Source: Nemertoderma westbladi (Eukaryota > Xenacoelomorpha > Nemertodermatida > Nemertodermatidae). Taken from it: a stretch of 64,000 nucleotides of DNA. Where the stretch lies: assembly GCA_032718475.1 (NCBI GenBank), contig JAUCBJ010000434.1, positions 1-64,000 on the forward strand, in the 5' to 3' direction. The notes beneath the pieces were generated by a model. That model did no database searches. It worked only from the letters and a program-made list of their open reading frames with translations, and was not told the origin of the DNA. The position numbers and the translations under genes were made by a program. Positions 33,296 to 43,556 of this stretch are shown here, piece by piece (within the stretch, counting starts at the first letter, position 1; every line of letters begins with the position of its first letter).

Positions 33296-33953
33296 CTAAC
33301 TCGCTGTTGTGGGGTCCCTGTAGCCCCCCCCCCCCCCACTCGCCACATCTAACTTCGCTATCCCTCGCTACGCTACTATATCCCTCTCTAGTCGACACAT
33401 CAACCCTATCGCGGTCGGGTCTATTCACCCCCGCCTCTCTCTCTGCTATTGCGTGGCCTACCAGGCCCTCTGCTCCCTGCCTACCGACTATGCGGCCTAC
33501 CAGGTCCTCGCTGGGTCCATCCAACCCAGCCACTCCCTGCCTACCAACTACGTGGCCTACCAGGCCCTCGCTGGGTCCATCCAACCCAGCCACTCCCTGC
33601 CTACCAACTACGTGGCCTACCTGGGCCCCATCTGTCTGGCCATACATGCCCGACGTGTTTACATTAATAGCACCCGTATTGGGAACGGAATTAACTTGTT
33701 CGTTCGAAATAAAATCATTTGAATTATCTTGTAAATTCGGGCTTGGCTCATTAATTAAATTATTTGAATTATTATTATTTGGATTATTTGGATTATTTTG
33801 CGTAGCTACATTAATATTAGGATTATTTTCTACATTAATATTAGGATTATTCTGATTTAAATTTAAATTACTACCACTAGGCAAAGTATTAATATTAACC
33901 ACGTCTACTGTACCATTAACATTATTACCCCCCCCCCCCCCCCGCCCGTACGG
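33249..33953 (-). CDS. Second segment of the upstream coding region of the BEL/Pao element
   Basis: The frame is open from 33953 to a stop at 33249; it begins inside the end of the preceding ORF, spanning the G16 tract at 33928-33943. The product starts with an Asn-rich stretch (NPNINV, then NNPNNPNNNN). Tandem copies of a unit of about 20 residues (VVGRQGVAGLDGPSE) follow, encoded by a 60-bp DNA repeat at about 33470-33640. A G14 tract at 33324-33337 is read through as glycines. No domain is recognised. The low-complexity character suggests a disordered linker of a large Gag-like protein. Confidence 0.6.
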   Translation of the reverse strand, partial: PYGRGGGGGNNVNGTVDVVNINTLPSGSNLNLNQNNPNINVENNPNINVATQNNPNNPNNNNSNNLINEPSPNLQDNSNDFISNEQVNSVPNTGAINVNTSGMYGQTDGAQVGHVVGRQGVAGLDGPSEGLVGHVVGRQGVAGLDGPSEDLVGRIVGRQGAEGLVGHAIAEREAGVNRPDRDRVDVSTREGYSSVARDSEVRCGEWGGGGLQGPHNSELAAKRGGRECPTAVSG

Positions 33954-35458
33954 TCACACCAGTTTTGGGTCTGTCGTGCGGTCCCTGTAAGTGGGGTATT
34001 AATAAATGTATCCACGGCCCCTGGCTCCTCTAAAATACTCGAGCCTGTCTCGCTCTCAGACGCCCCCGCCCGCACCAGTTGCAGCTCGTGCGCGCGTCTA
34101 ACCCTACGTTCCCCAAGCTCACTTTGGCGTCTCTTTAATTCCTCCTGGTCTCGCTCGGCTCCTGTCATTCTCCTCTCACACTCCCGCGTGTCCCGCTCAG
34201 CCAACTCTACTACTTTCCTAGCACTTTCCCTTCGCCTCGCTTCACGCTCCTTACGTTCACTTTCCTTTCTCGCCTCATACTCCTTGCGTTCCGCCTCATG
34301 CTCTTTGCGTTCCCTTTCTTCCCTTGCCTCACGTTCCCTACACTCCTTTTCCTCTATTTCCTCACACTCTCTAAGGCCTCTCAAAGCCCTTTCGGCCCTC
34401 TCTCCGGTTTCTCTAATCAATGCCGCTTCCCTCTCTAGCCGCATTCTCCCCTCCTCTAGCCATTTATCCATTTCCCTCTGACCTTGCTCTATCAGCTCGA
34501 GACGGTACGCGGCACCTGCCTCTCTCACCCGTCTTTCTTTCGCGGAGGATGTAGCAGACTTATCGGTTACGACGGACTCCCTCCGCCTTCCCGATCTACT
34601 AGCTTTCCCCCTCCTCCCGGAACTCCCTCCGACCGACGAGGCCGAATCCTCGGGGTTAACCTCGGATTCGCCCCCTTCAGGTCTGTTCCAACCCATTAAT
34701 TTTATACCCCGGGCATCGATCAAATATGGCCCTATGTACACTACACTAGGTTGTATACCCCCATGCCGCCATGAGTCATACAGTTCCTCGGCAACCTTTC
34801 TCGCTCTCTCCTCGGCCAATTCTCTCTGCCCGAAACGCATTAGATAGTATAAATGTCTGTCCGACTTACCTAGTCCTGACTTCAGTTTTACCTCGTCTAT
34901 CGTTTTCCCCTTTCTGGCCTCCTCTAGTAGTCTCCGGGTCGCGTTGTAGGCCCGTCGAAGTCGCTCAGAAACCCCGACATCCTCGTCGCCGACCCCTCGT
35001 CCGTCTCTCCGGGTTCGACGTCGTACCGGCGGCCCCACCGTCGCCGTTTCGGCGGGCCGTCCGTCGCCCTCGGCCTGTGGCTGGCCGGCGACATCGGTAC
35101 CGACACCTCCGTCGTCTCTCCGGGTCCTTCCTCGTACCGTCGGCCCATCCGTCATCGTCTCGGTGGGCCGTTCGTCGCTCTCGGCCTGTGGCTGTCCGGC
35201 GACGCCGGTGCGTTGACCCTCGTCCCGTGTCGACTCGTCTCCTTCTCCCTCGAGCCCGCTCTCTCTATCTTCCGACTCGACTCCCCCTCCTCTCGACTCG
35301 GCTTCTGACTCCAGACGGTCTCCCTCGCCTTGAACTTCCGGGTCGCCCGTTATCGATGGCTCCGGCGTCGTGGGCCTATACCGCCTGGTCGCGGCCTCGC
35401 GGATCGTTTGTTCTTCGTCCGGGGTCCGCGTCGGTGTTATTTCTCCCGACTGACTCAT
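33905..35458 (-). CDS. First ORF of the BEL/Pao element: charged coiled-coil Gag-like protein
   Basis: This 517-codon ORF has a true ATG 70 bases downstream of the 5' LTR, so it is the probable start of gag-pol translation. Residues about 84-157 are two copies of a 37-residue unit containing VAGQPQAE and RTRRD. Residues about 160-265 include a compact charged stretch (ERLRRAYNATRRLLEEARKG). Residues about 320-480 are a long E/R-rich coiled coil. It ends with GGGGGG encoded by the G16 tract at 33928-33943, after which this frame stops within a few codons while the next frame opens. No known domain was recognised. Typical BEL/Pao elements begin directly with the DUF1759-type gag, so this is additional sequence. 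Confidence 0.75.
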   Translation of the reverse strand: MSQSGEITPTRTPDEEQTIREAATRRYRPTTPEPSITGDPEVQGEGDRLESEAESRGGGVESEDRESGLEGEGDESTRDEGQRTGVAGQPQAESDERPTETMTDGPTVRGRTRRDDGGVGTDVAGQPQAEGDGRPAETATVGPPVRRRTRRDGRGVGDEDVGVSERLRRAYNATRRLLEEARKGKTIDEVKLKSGLGKSDRHLYYLMRFGQRELAEERARKVAEELYDSWRHGGIQPSVVYIGPYLIDARGIKLMGWNRPEGGESEVNPEDSASSVGGSSGRRGKASRSGRRRESVVTDKSATSSAKERRVREAGAAYRLELIEQGQREMDKWLEEGRMRLEREAALIRETGERAERALRGLRECEEIEEKECREREAREERERKEHEAERKEYEARKESERKEREARRRESARKVVELAERDTRECERRMTGAERDQEELKRRQSELGERRVRRAHELQLVRAGASESETGSSILEEPGAVDTFINTPLTGTARQTQNWCDRTGGGGGGVIMLMVQ

Positions 35459-35527
35459 CTTTCTTTATCTCTAAATTGGTCGCTGATGGTTACAGAGTTT
35501 ATCTAGGGCGGCAGCTGATTTAGTTAC

Positions 35528-36064
35528 TGTGACGGGATCCAAGAGGGATCCCGGTTTATCCGGTTTTAGTTCACGCATCCCCGCCGTGTATAAAGAGTGA
35601 ATAAGTTCGTGCTGTTCGTCGTATATAATATGATATGCAGGTATAGATATAGATATAGATATATTGTCGTATACGGAAGGCGGGATACGGTAACTAAAGT
35701 CCCGGTCCTTCCCTATCTAAAACTATGTAACCTAATCTAGCACCGGTATTGCACTGAGATAACTGAATTGGTATTATTACTGCCAAGTGGCTATATTGCA
35801 CGGTTGGCCTTGTTGCTCTACCTAATCGATGCCTTTCCCCCCTCTGATTGGTTGATACCCTTGTTGGCGCCCTTTGGAGTGTTCCCGTTCACTCCACCTA
35901 TTCTCTCTGGGTTAGGGGTTTGGCCCCTGACCCTCATTGTGTGCTTCTCCTTCCCATTCTCATTGGGATGGCACGAGTTGGTTAATTACCCAATCTCGTG
36001 GCTCCCAATATTGCTTATCGGCTTATAACTTTATGGGGTGTTAGCGGGATTGAATAAGCTAACA
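35528..36064 (-). repeat. 5' LTR of the BEL/Pao element
   Basis: A 537-bp LTR almost identical to 22084-22620. On the element strand a TATA-like ctttatacacggcgg lies about 60 bases from its inner edge and is a candidate promoter. The bases just inside the LTR (element strand gtaactaaatcagc) do not start with TGG, so I could not name the primer tRNA. Confidence 0.95.
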
Positions 36065-36077
36065 CAAACGTTAGTGA

Positions 36078-36097
36078 GGGGGGGGGGGGGGGGGGGG
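36078..36097. repeat. G20 homopolymer
   Basis: Twenty consecutive G lie 13 bases beyond the right LTR, next to the target-site duplication. It is one of about ten G or C runs of 12 or more in the window. Confidence 0.9.
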
Positions 36098-36219
36098 AAT
36101 AAAGCCACGAGAATCAGAACACTGTAAAGTACTTTGCAATAAGCTTGTTATTAATAGCTATACCCCGCCTACCGGTGGTAATATAGTAGACCTATCTGGC
36201 TGTCAGGAAAATTTCCACC

Positions 36220-36310
36220 TATTGTTTACGTGGTAACCAATGACGGTGTTAAGTAATGTCCCCTTTGTGAACATTACTTAATGCCGTCATTGGTTACCAT
36301 GTAAACAATA
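36220..36310. repeat. 40-bp inverted repeat with 11-base loop
   Basis: The left arm 36220-36259 and right arm 36271-36310 are reverse complements with three mismatches; the arms contain gtaaccaatgacgg and its complement. It is a strong hairpin, possibly a small MITE. The surrounding 36100-36960 has no gene, only recurring cgggat-rich phrases near 36460 and 36790-36845. Confidence 0.85.
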
Positions 36311-36964
36311 ACACCAAATACAATACTAAATGTACAGGCCAATACAATGCTGTAATGTCCTCTACAGTTGTAAAGTGCTAAATAACAACTCGCTATTAAT
36401 ACTAACTAATGGCGTTGAGTAATGTTACAATTTTGAAATAAAATATATTACATTATCGGGACCGGGATTATCACTATCGGGGTCCCGATTTTCGGGATTC
36501 GGATTGTAATTTTGAATACAATTTTCTTAAAGTTTTCAGTAGGCCTATATATTCGCTGTGTTAGTATAAAACGGGTTTTTGTCAAAATTATATCACATTA
36601 TTTCACACTGCTGAAATATTAGTACGATGAAATTATATTACAATTTATTTATAAATATAGTTGATTACTGGATGGTTTACTGGCATCCAGTAATCCGACA
36701 ATTCGAGATAGCCAATACAGTTATGTTCTGGTACAACTAAAGTAGGATATTCAAGAAATTTACTTTATCTCGGCCCAAAAAAGTCGGGATCGGGGCCGGA
36801 TAGCATTTTTCACCGGGATCCGGATTATTCGGGATCGGGATCCAGTTTAAACACTAGCCAAACACTCGTTCACCGTGTTTGCCGCGGTGGACACCGTGGC
36901 GGAAAAAAATATCCATTCCTAACAGGCTGCTAGGGCCATCAATTATAAAGACAGTGGAAGTAAT

Positions 36965-37075
36965 TATGTCATGGATGATAGAGAGTTGTGGCGACGCAAT
37001 TTTGTCGACAAGCCGGCACAGCATTCTTAAATATACAGCTGCAATGCAGCATGCCGATCCTAGTAGTAGTAGTAT
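36965..37075 (+). pseudogene. 3' end of the LINE family represented at 44.1-47.9 kb
   Basis: The sequence gatagagagttgtggcgacg, then tttgtcgacaagccggcaca and gcagcatgccgatcc, followed by (TAG)n matches the end of the LINE at 44126-47872 read in the other orientation. Only the last ~110 bases are present. Confidence 0.85.
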
Positions 37076-37435
37076 GCTGAGTGTTGTGCATTTCTTAAAT
37101 ATTAAACAATTAAAAGAATTGTTAAAACATTTGTCATTTAAACTCATAAAATTTGTGTAAAAATTGTGTGTAATGGACGATTCGCTGGTTTTACCTAGAA
37201 TGTTGCTGTTGCATTTAACGGTGATGTTTGTCACTGCCAGCGCCAGATAAATAATACCAATAAAATGTCATCAATGCAAATCTGCATTTATATTTCGAAT
37301 ATATTAAATTATATATGCATTGTAGATAGATAGACAGGTCGTCAAATTGCACATTACTAGTATTCTACACCGTTTCAGAGAATATTAGAAACAGGTTTTG
37401 CGATCCCAATTTGTTAATGTAGGGCATTAGAGTAA

Positions 37436-37471
37436 CTAGAAAGACCGTGGCCTTTGGCCACGGCTTTCTAG
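37436..37471. repeat. Compact perfect hairpin
   Basis: ctagaaag-a-ccgtggcc, loop ttt, ggccacgg-ctttctag is an inverted repeat with 8+8 paired bases interrupted by one extra A. It is stable, but no neighbouring gene explains it. Confidence 0.8.
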
Positions 37472-37609
37472 TATACAAACTTCTTCACCATTTCAAATCA
37501 AAAGTCACGTGAGTGAGCGTTCTCTCAAACAAACAGTATAAAGCTGCTTTACTTGGCAGGTATCTACTATGGTACAACATAAAAGTATAATATTATGGTG
37601 TAGTAGATA

Positions 37610-38070
37610 CCTGTCAAAATATTACTTCCAAAGCATTACAAACAATAAAATGTGGGACAAGGTTAAAACAGTCAGACATCCTCGTAAACACAATTCATTC
37701 AGTAGGCCTCATTGGCCTACTGTAGTTAAGTGTAGGTACTTTTAGATCGCTGCAAAGAATCAACTATAAATAATTTAAAACGGGTCGAAATTAAAGCATT
37801 ACAAACAACGAAATGGGAGCAGGATTTCGTTTTCGAACAGTTATCACCCCCTAACGGCAGACTGGGGAACTGCAGACTGGTGAGCGTCCTTCCTAAACAC
37901 ACAACCAATTCTGTAATAAAACCCTCCCAAGTACCAGCAAAAAAAACATTTCAAACAAAAAAATGGGAGAAGGTTTTCACTTTCAGATATTTCGCCCCCT
38001 AGCAGCAGACTGGATAACTGCATACCGGTTAGTGTCCTCCCAAACACGCAGCCGATTAAGGTCAGGTACA
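37610..38070. repeat. Diverged tandem repeat, about 165 bp, three copies
   Basis: Segments starting near 37620, 37790 and 37940 share acattacaaac-aaatggga, a G-rich box before gcagactgg and cctcccaaacac-like ends. The copies are strongly diverged. The minus-strand peptides over them are repeat translation. Confidence 0.55.
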
Positions 38071-38324
38071 TATCTGCAGAATGTCAGTTAGAACAGATTG
38101 AGTCGGATGGTTCAACTGCTGTTATACAGTTTCCTGCCAGCTGAAATAGTTTGGCCGAAACCGGGACAGGCCTGGGTTTTAGACAGTCCTGATTCTAAGG
38201 TCCCTGGCATGATCGGCTACTCTGTCCATATAGCCTCTGGGCTCGAAAAATAGACATAAACCGAAAAACGCCATAGGCGCAATGATATAAACAGTAGCTG
38301 CTATGTATATATTTAAATTTAGAA

Positions 38325-38475
38325 GAGGGCCTAGTAATGAATGCTATTCAATGGATTGGCCCAAACTGTAGAGAAGTAGATTACTTGCCAAGTTTTACAG
38401 TAAGAAAACAGAAACTATTAGTTTGCAATGTATTGCCCCGTCAGATGATAGCTCTCCCCAGTGAATCCTATGGGA
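38325..38475. repeat. Second copy of dispersed repeat (see 17328-17497)
   Basis: Shared blocks are gagggcctagta, tggcccaaactg, ttacttgccaagttt and ctctccccagtgaatcctatgg. The family is not recognised. The 38476-39757 stretch after it holds no gene I can support. Confidence 0.65.
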
Positions 38476-39757
38476 ATATCAAAACAATAAACGAACTACA
38501 AATAATTGTGGCGGTGTATTTAATTTTAATTAATGCGACATTGACCTCTTTATGCAATGCTTAGACAAACTACACTATACAATATTACACTATATTATAC
38601 AATACAATACAATACATAGACGTACACCCAGAGGACTGACCAGAAGTATAGCCAGAGTGATAGTACAGTATGAATGACCTCAATCATTTATTAGAATTAA
38701 TAATTGAGACTCAAATAGATCAGTGCTGTAAGTACAAATAATAAATTATACTTGGCAATTTAGCAACTTGCAGGGGAGGATTATTCGTACTTTTGCGCTA
38801 TTTTAGTAGTAGAGATACAGTAGCAGCTGAATGTATTGTACAATACACAGTTACCAATTGTATGACAGGATATTTTGTTTCGATATGTGTAAACTATTGT
38901 GATATTTTCGGTTTTTATCAAAGTCCTATCACTTTGACTTCTGAAACTTTTGTCAAGAATCGCCAATAAAATAGCAGATGATCAATGGCAAACTTTTGCT
39001 GGACATACCAATTCATCAACCTAAAGTGACGACTATAATGTCTGATTTTCTGATAGTAGAGAGAATCAATTATGGGACGAACACACGATGTGAGTGGAGC
39101 ACACAATACCTATCATTACTTTATATGTAACAAACAACATGGCCAATAGGAATCACTCTATCACTATACCTCAGCTTGATATTCAAGAAATTTTCCTTGC
39201 TACCTTAATTTATTTCCTCATTGTTAGTTTATTTTCTTTTACTTTCACTACACCTAATTTCGATCTGTAATGCTCTGTAACCATTTTTACTTTTTTTACT
39301 TTCCCTTTTAAACTGTACTGGTACCTGTAGGCCTAATACAGCAGATAAAACATGATTAAGTTAAACATTTTAACAGATTTGTGGATCTGATTCAGAAAAA
39401 GTAACTAACTAAAAATTTCGCCCTAAATTGTGAAAATAGCACTGTTTTTGGTGAAATTAATATTTTCGCTGGTAGCTGGGAATGGGTGATGCAAATTTTC
39501 AATCTATTTAGTTCAATGTACACCAAATCTTGAAATTTATTAATTATTTTTTGTATTACCTTGTTGCATAGATGCACATCTTTCACATTTAAATGTTTCC
39601 ATGGAGCTTCACAAAGCCACATTCAAAAATATGACTCATCAAAGTTCTAGAACTATTTGTTTGAAACACACAAATGTTTAAATTTTTACATTCAATTGTT
39701 TTTTTTATAATTTCGAATTGGGTATCAATCATACAACAGAAATCGTTCCACTCAGGT

Positions 39758-42118
39758 TGTCAGGTCGCTTAACCTCAAACATAAATTTGATATGGACGTT
39801 CTGGACAATTCCGTTCCGTTTCATTGTGTCAAGTACAATGCACACATCTCCAACCAGACACTATGTAACATTGGAGGTGTCTCATTGGTTCCCCCAAGCT
39901 TGACACTAGAACAAAATCGCCTCCTCTTTGCAGGACATTGCTTTCGCTGTGAGGACCAGCCAGTGCATAATCTTGTACTTTGGCAGCCTCATGGAGTGAA
40001 TAAGCATGGTGGACAGCCCATGACTTTCTTGAGACGCATCTTAAAGGACACTGGCCTTGAAGATGCGGATGATCTAGCATTTTGTCGACATGCCGGCACA
40101 GCATTCTTAAAAATGCAGCTTCAATGCAGCATGCCGATCCTAGTAGTAGTAGTAGTAGTTCTGTACAAAAGTACCATAATTGGCACAGGTGTAGGAAATT
40201 ACCATACCTTTCATTTGTTAAGGGGAACCAACTTTGCAACATTACTTATCGGTCCCTGTTAAAGCTTTTGCAGCAAAAATGTGTCTTTTTTGTGCAATAC
40301 TCGAACTACTCTAAAACTGGCATTATCTCGAGGGATTTGAGAACTTATAAAACTTATGCCCTCTAGCGTTTATTTTGGCACAGAGCTATAGTGACGAAAT
40401 CACCAACCATTGGCCAGTATTTTTTTTGTCCCATATTCTCTATGTTAATTCCTGGCCAATCAGCACAATTTTCACTTTGCCAATTCTTGAGGCCTTGTTT
40501 ACATATGAATATGCCGCAGTGCGACAAAATCATTAATTCTGACTTCTGCCCAAGTCCATCAGCGGCCAGAGGGCTATCAAGCACAGTCAATTACCTCTCA
40601 GCTCTCTGCATCTCTTTACTGCATTCTGCATTCAACTCTGCACTTTACGGCAAACATCTGACTGCTGATTAACTGCCGGCATCGCATATTTTATACTGTT
40701 TTATACTGTTATTAATTGTTATTTGGTAACATAATGGATGTTTATATTTGGAGAATACGTACGAATAATTGATAATTCCCCTAACTTTCTTTATTATTGA
40801 GGTAAGCAGAAAGGAACATTAGTAACAATTGCTTGGCTCACATTACAGTGGTCTGTATGAATTTAATATGCTATTTCATAACCCCAACATAAGCGAGCTA
40901 AATTTCTCCTTATATATGAGTAAACTTGGTAACAGTCGGCAAATTAACGTGTTTCAGTACTATTGTCAGTAAAGTGAGTGAGCGAATAATTCGACATTCC
41001 TAAAGAATGTAAAATCGTGATGTTCCATAACCCTCTGTTGTAATTAGTATAAGTCATAACTCTGTCTGATATTTAAAGCGCAGCATTAAAAGGAACTGTT
41101 GATATTGCCCTGAAAGTAAGCATAGTTTTTGGAGATTATAAAGTAGAAATCAATCGAATAATACAAAGTAGCCTACCCCACTCTCGCCAATAGAATTCAG
41201 TCTCCCACACACAGTGGGTCTTACGCCGCGCTAGACTGGCTTCTACTGTGGTCATATTTTGTGCGGGCTGTCAGACAACATAAGACACATGAATTAACAG
41301 GTTAAACTGTTAAAGGTCTAAAAGCAGGAACAGTCCCATAATACACAAGTACATAAATAATGAAACATACCCATTGCTATGGTAACTATATTGACTGTGC
41401 TAGTGGGCATAGACCTCTACTATGTAATGAGGAACTAAGGTATGTGATATGATCAAAGTTAAACTAAACTGAACATGTTTTTTTTCAATATTTTCTCCAC
41501 ATTTCAAATGTTATCGGTTACCAGGGCAACAGAAGCAAACTTGAATGGTCGGAAAGTAATTGTCTGGACTTGGCAACATGTAAGACACTAGATCCAGAAT
41601 GTATTTTTTTTTAGATAGATCGGAACTATATTACATTTGGCAGAATATATTTAGTGACTTGTGACCATGGTTACAGAACTACCACAGGTCCATTTAAATT
41701 GGTCCACAATTAGAAATCAAGAGGGTCTCAGGGACAATGTATCTAGACTGTTCGATTATTTTTCCAAATGTGGAACAATTATTAATCAATGGTTTTATAT
41801 TTTTCGGATATTTACTGAAAATCGGCATTTGAAACTCGGTTTTGAAACAGTTGCCATGGTAACCCGGCTTACAAACGACGTCAAATCTCTGGTGCTGATA
41901 TATGGGGGTGGGTCAAGGTTAGAAGACTAGGTTTATTGGAAAGTGGACTTTTGTAAATGATCTCCAGTTGTCATGGTAATATGGGACCGATAAATAATAT
42001 TGCAAAGTTGGTTCCCCTTAAAAAATGAAAGGTATGGTAATTACCTACACCTGTGCCAATTATAGTACTTTTGTCCAGAACGTCCACATTAACTTGCAAA
42101 GCGACGTGACTATATGAG
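39758..42118. mobile_element. Inverted-repeat element (unclassified) with a LINE in its left arm
   Basis: The left arm (39758-39807 plus 40159-40256) and the right arm (about 41983-42118) are inverted copies. They share ggacgttctggacaaaagta, attggcacaggtgtagg, attaccatacctttcatt and aaggggaaccaactttgcaa. The left arm is split by a LINE fragment that is absent from the right arm. The interior of about 1.7 kb has no recognisable transposase; an 89-codon open frame at 41661-41930 has no known domain. It may be a non-autonomous DNA transposon. Confidence 0.65.
39808..40158 (+). pseudogene. 5'-truncated LINE copy with target-site duplication
   Basis: The segment matches the end of the LINE at 44126-47872 (tcattgtgtcaagtac through gcagcatgccgatcc and (TAG)n). 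It encodes part of the post-RT tail (NRLLFAGHCFRCEDQPVHN). A short internal deletion near 40078 removes the gtcatgggtgatagggagtt section. It is flanked by ttctggaca (39799-39807) and ttctgtaca (40159-40167). Confidence 0.88.
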
Positions 42119-42374
42119 CTGAGAAACTAGAAAACAACATTTAAAATTTAACCAAAATTGAATTAACCCTTCTTTTTGTTTTCATAATTTTGTCCCAAAC
42201 TTTTACTTTTTTGATAATACACAAACATACATATATATATACAGACAAATATACATATACACCACCACCCCGTCAAACAGTTGCAATATTAAGGGAACCC
42301 ATTGATCTAAATATTAGGACACTAATCAATAATTTATTTAAATATAACTAACTATAAGTTTCAAATAAGCAAAT

Positions 42375-43556
42375 ATGTTGCGAATAATGTTATATTATGC
42401 ATTCGTTATATTTATTATGTTGGCAATCATACCTAAATATAATGCTGAATTTAAAGCTGTCAACTATCTTACGGAAAGAGTCTTGGGATCAATTTACAAC
42501 AAATTAGAGAAGCCAATAAGTGGAACTCCTTTGGTTGTTAATACTAGTATTGGTATATATGGTATGACCAGCATTGATGAAATTACACAATCATACAAGG
42601 TAGACTTCTACTTGAGAATGTCCTGGATAGATAATCGACTTTCTTACAATCGTACTAACACCAACAACAATTCTATAATATTCAGTGGTGGATTTTCAGA
42701 TTTAATTTGGAAACCTGATTTATACTTTCCTAACACGATTGAGATGAGCGTTTTCAAAGAACCAATGCCTAATATTTATTTATCAGTAAGTACTGATGGC
42801 ACTGTATCTCATTCCCAAAGGGTAAGTGCTCGAATAAAATGCATGGTCGACTTCATGTTCTATCCAATGGACACACAGATGTGTCCATTGCGAATGGAGA
42901 GTTATGCATATCCAATTGAAGATGTAGTTTACAAGTTTAATATCACCAATTCTGTGCAGGTATATGGGGAACATGGATTGTCAATGACTGATCATAACAA
43001 CATCCTTCAATCTGATGTGAGATGGAAGGAGGACAGGGCATTATATCCATATGGGTATTTTTCTGTGCTAGAAATTATGTTTCCATTTGAACGTTTAACA
43101 ACCGCCTACACAATATCCATATACTTTCCATTCAACCTTGTAGTCATTTTATCTTGGATTCAATTTTGGGTTGAATATCGTTCAGTGGCAGCCAGGGCTG
43201 CTCTATCAATGACAACCCTCCTAACTTTGACTACTCTCGTTTTGAGCACATATTCTCGTTTACCCAAAGTAGCTTACATTAAATCATTGGATATATTATT
43301 TGCTATTGGTTATATCTATGTTTTTGGAAGTTTAGTTGAATTTGCTATGGTCTGTCATTATGGGAAACAATGCATGATTCGTAATATTGCAGCCAATTCC
43401 AAATCAACAAGAAATACAAACTCAAGTTCAGTGAAGTGTTTTTCTATGAGAATAGATGGTATTTCAAAAATACTGTTTCCTGTAACGTATGTAATAATTG
43501 TATGCATTTACTTTTGTTTATTATACTTTTACAGTCATAAAACTGTTCTTATATAA
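42375..43556 (+). CDS. Cys-loop ligand-gated ion channel (GABA-A/glycine receptor-like), receptor 2
   Basis: A 393-residue single-exon paralogue of the gene at 7346. It has a signal peptide (about 1-22), a Cys-loop at C156-C170 and four membrane segments in the same places, with a short M3-M4 loop (about 37 residues). The M2 entry reads SVAARAALS, so the proline of the PAR signature seen in the other two copies is replaced by alanine at residue 272. In this receptor family the residues at this cytoplasmic end of M2 influence ion selectivity, so conductance may differ. Ligand-domain residues 66-215 are nearly the same as in receptor 1, also at DNA level. The final residues (SHKTVLI) differ from receptor 1. 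The gene is plus strand, 34 kb downstream of receptor 1. Confidence 0.9.
   Translation: MLRIMLYYAFVIFIMLAIIPKYNAEFKAVNYLTERVLGSIYNKLEKPISGTPLVVNTSIGIYGMTSIDEITQSYKVDFYLRMSWIDNRLSYNRTNTNNNSIIFSGGFSDLIWKPDLYFPNTIEMSVFKEPMPNIYLSVSTDGTVSHSQRVSARIKCMVDFMFYPMDTQMCPLRMESYAYPIEDVVYKFNITNSVQVYGEHGLSMTDHNNILQSDVRWKEDRALYPYGYFSVLEIMFPFERLTTAYTISIYFPFNLVVILSWIQFWVEYRSVAARAALSMTTLLTLTTLVLSTYSRLPKVAYIKSLDILFAIGYIYVFGSLVEFAMVCHYGKQCMIRNIAANSKSTRNTNSSSVKCFSMRIDGISKILFPVTYVIIVCIYFCLLYFYSHKTVLI

Larger units (their letters stand above)
22084..36064 (-). mobile_element. Complete 14-kb BEL/Pao LTR retrotransposon
   Basis: The element is bounded by two 537-bp direct LTRs, and by CAAAC at 22079-22083 and again at 36065-36069, a 5-bp target-site duplication normal for BEL/Pao. 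It is read on the minus strand. In transcription order it has: the 5' LTR (35528-36064), an ATG-started coiled-coil ORF, two further frame segments, the gag/protease/RT/RNaseH/integrase frame, a 36-bp tandem-repeat block, a separate exonuclease-like zinc-knuckle ORF, a purine tract and the 3' LTR. BEL/Pao elements are usually about 6-9 kb, so this is unusually long. It is clearly richer in GC than the AT-rich DNA around it. Only two LTR differences were noticed, pointing to recent insertion. Confidence 0.93.

Noticed and set aside
35460-35527. Primer-binding site for a named tRNA next to the 5' LTR
   Set aside because: The bases adjoining the LTR do not begin TGG and I could not match a tRNA 3' end with confidence.
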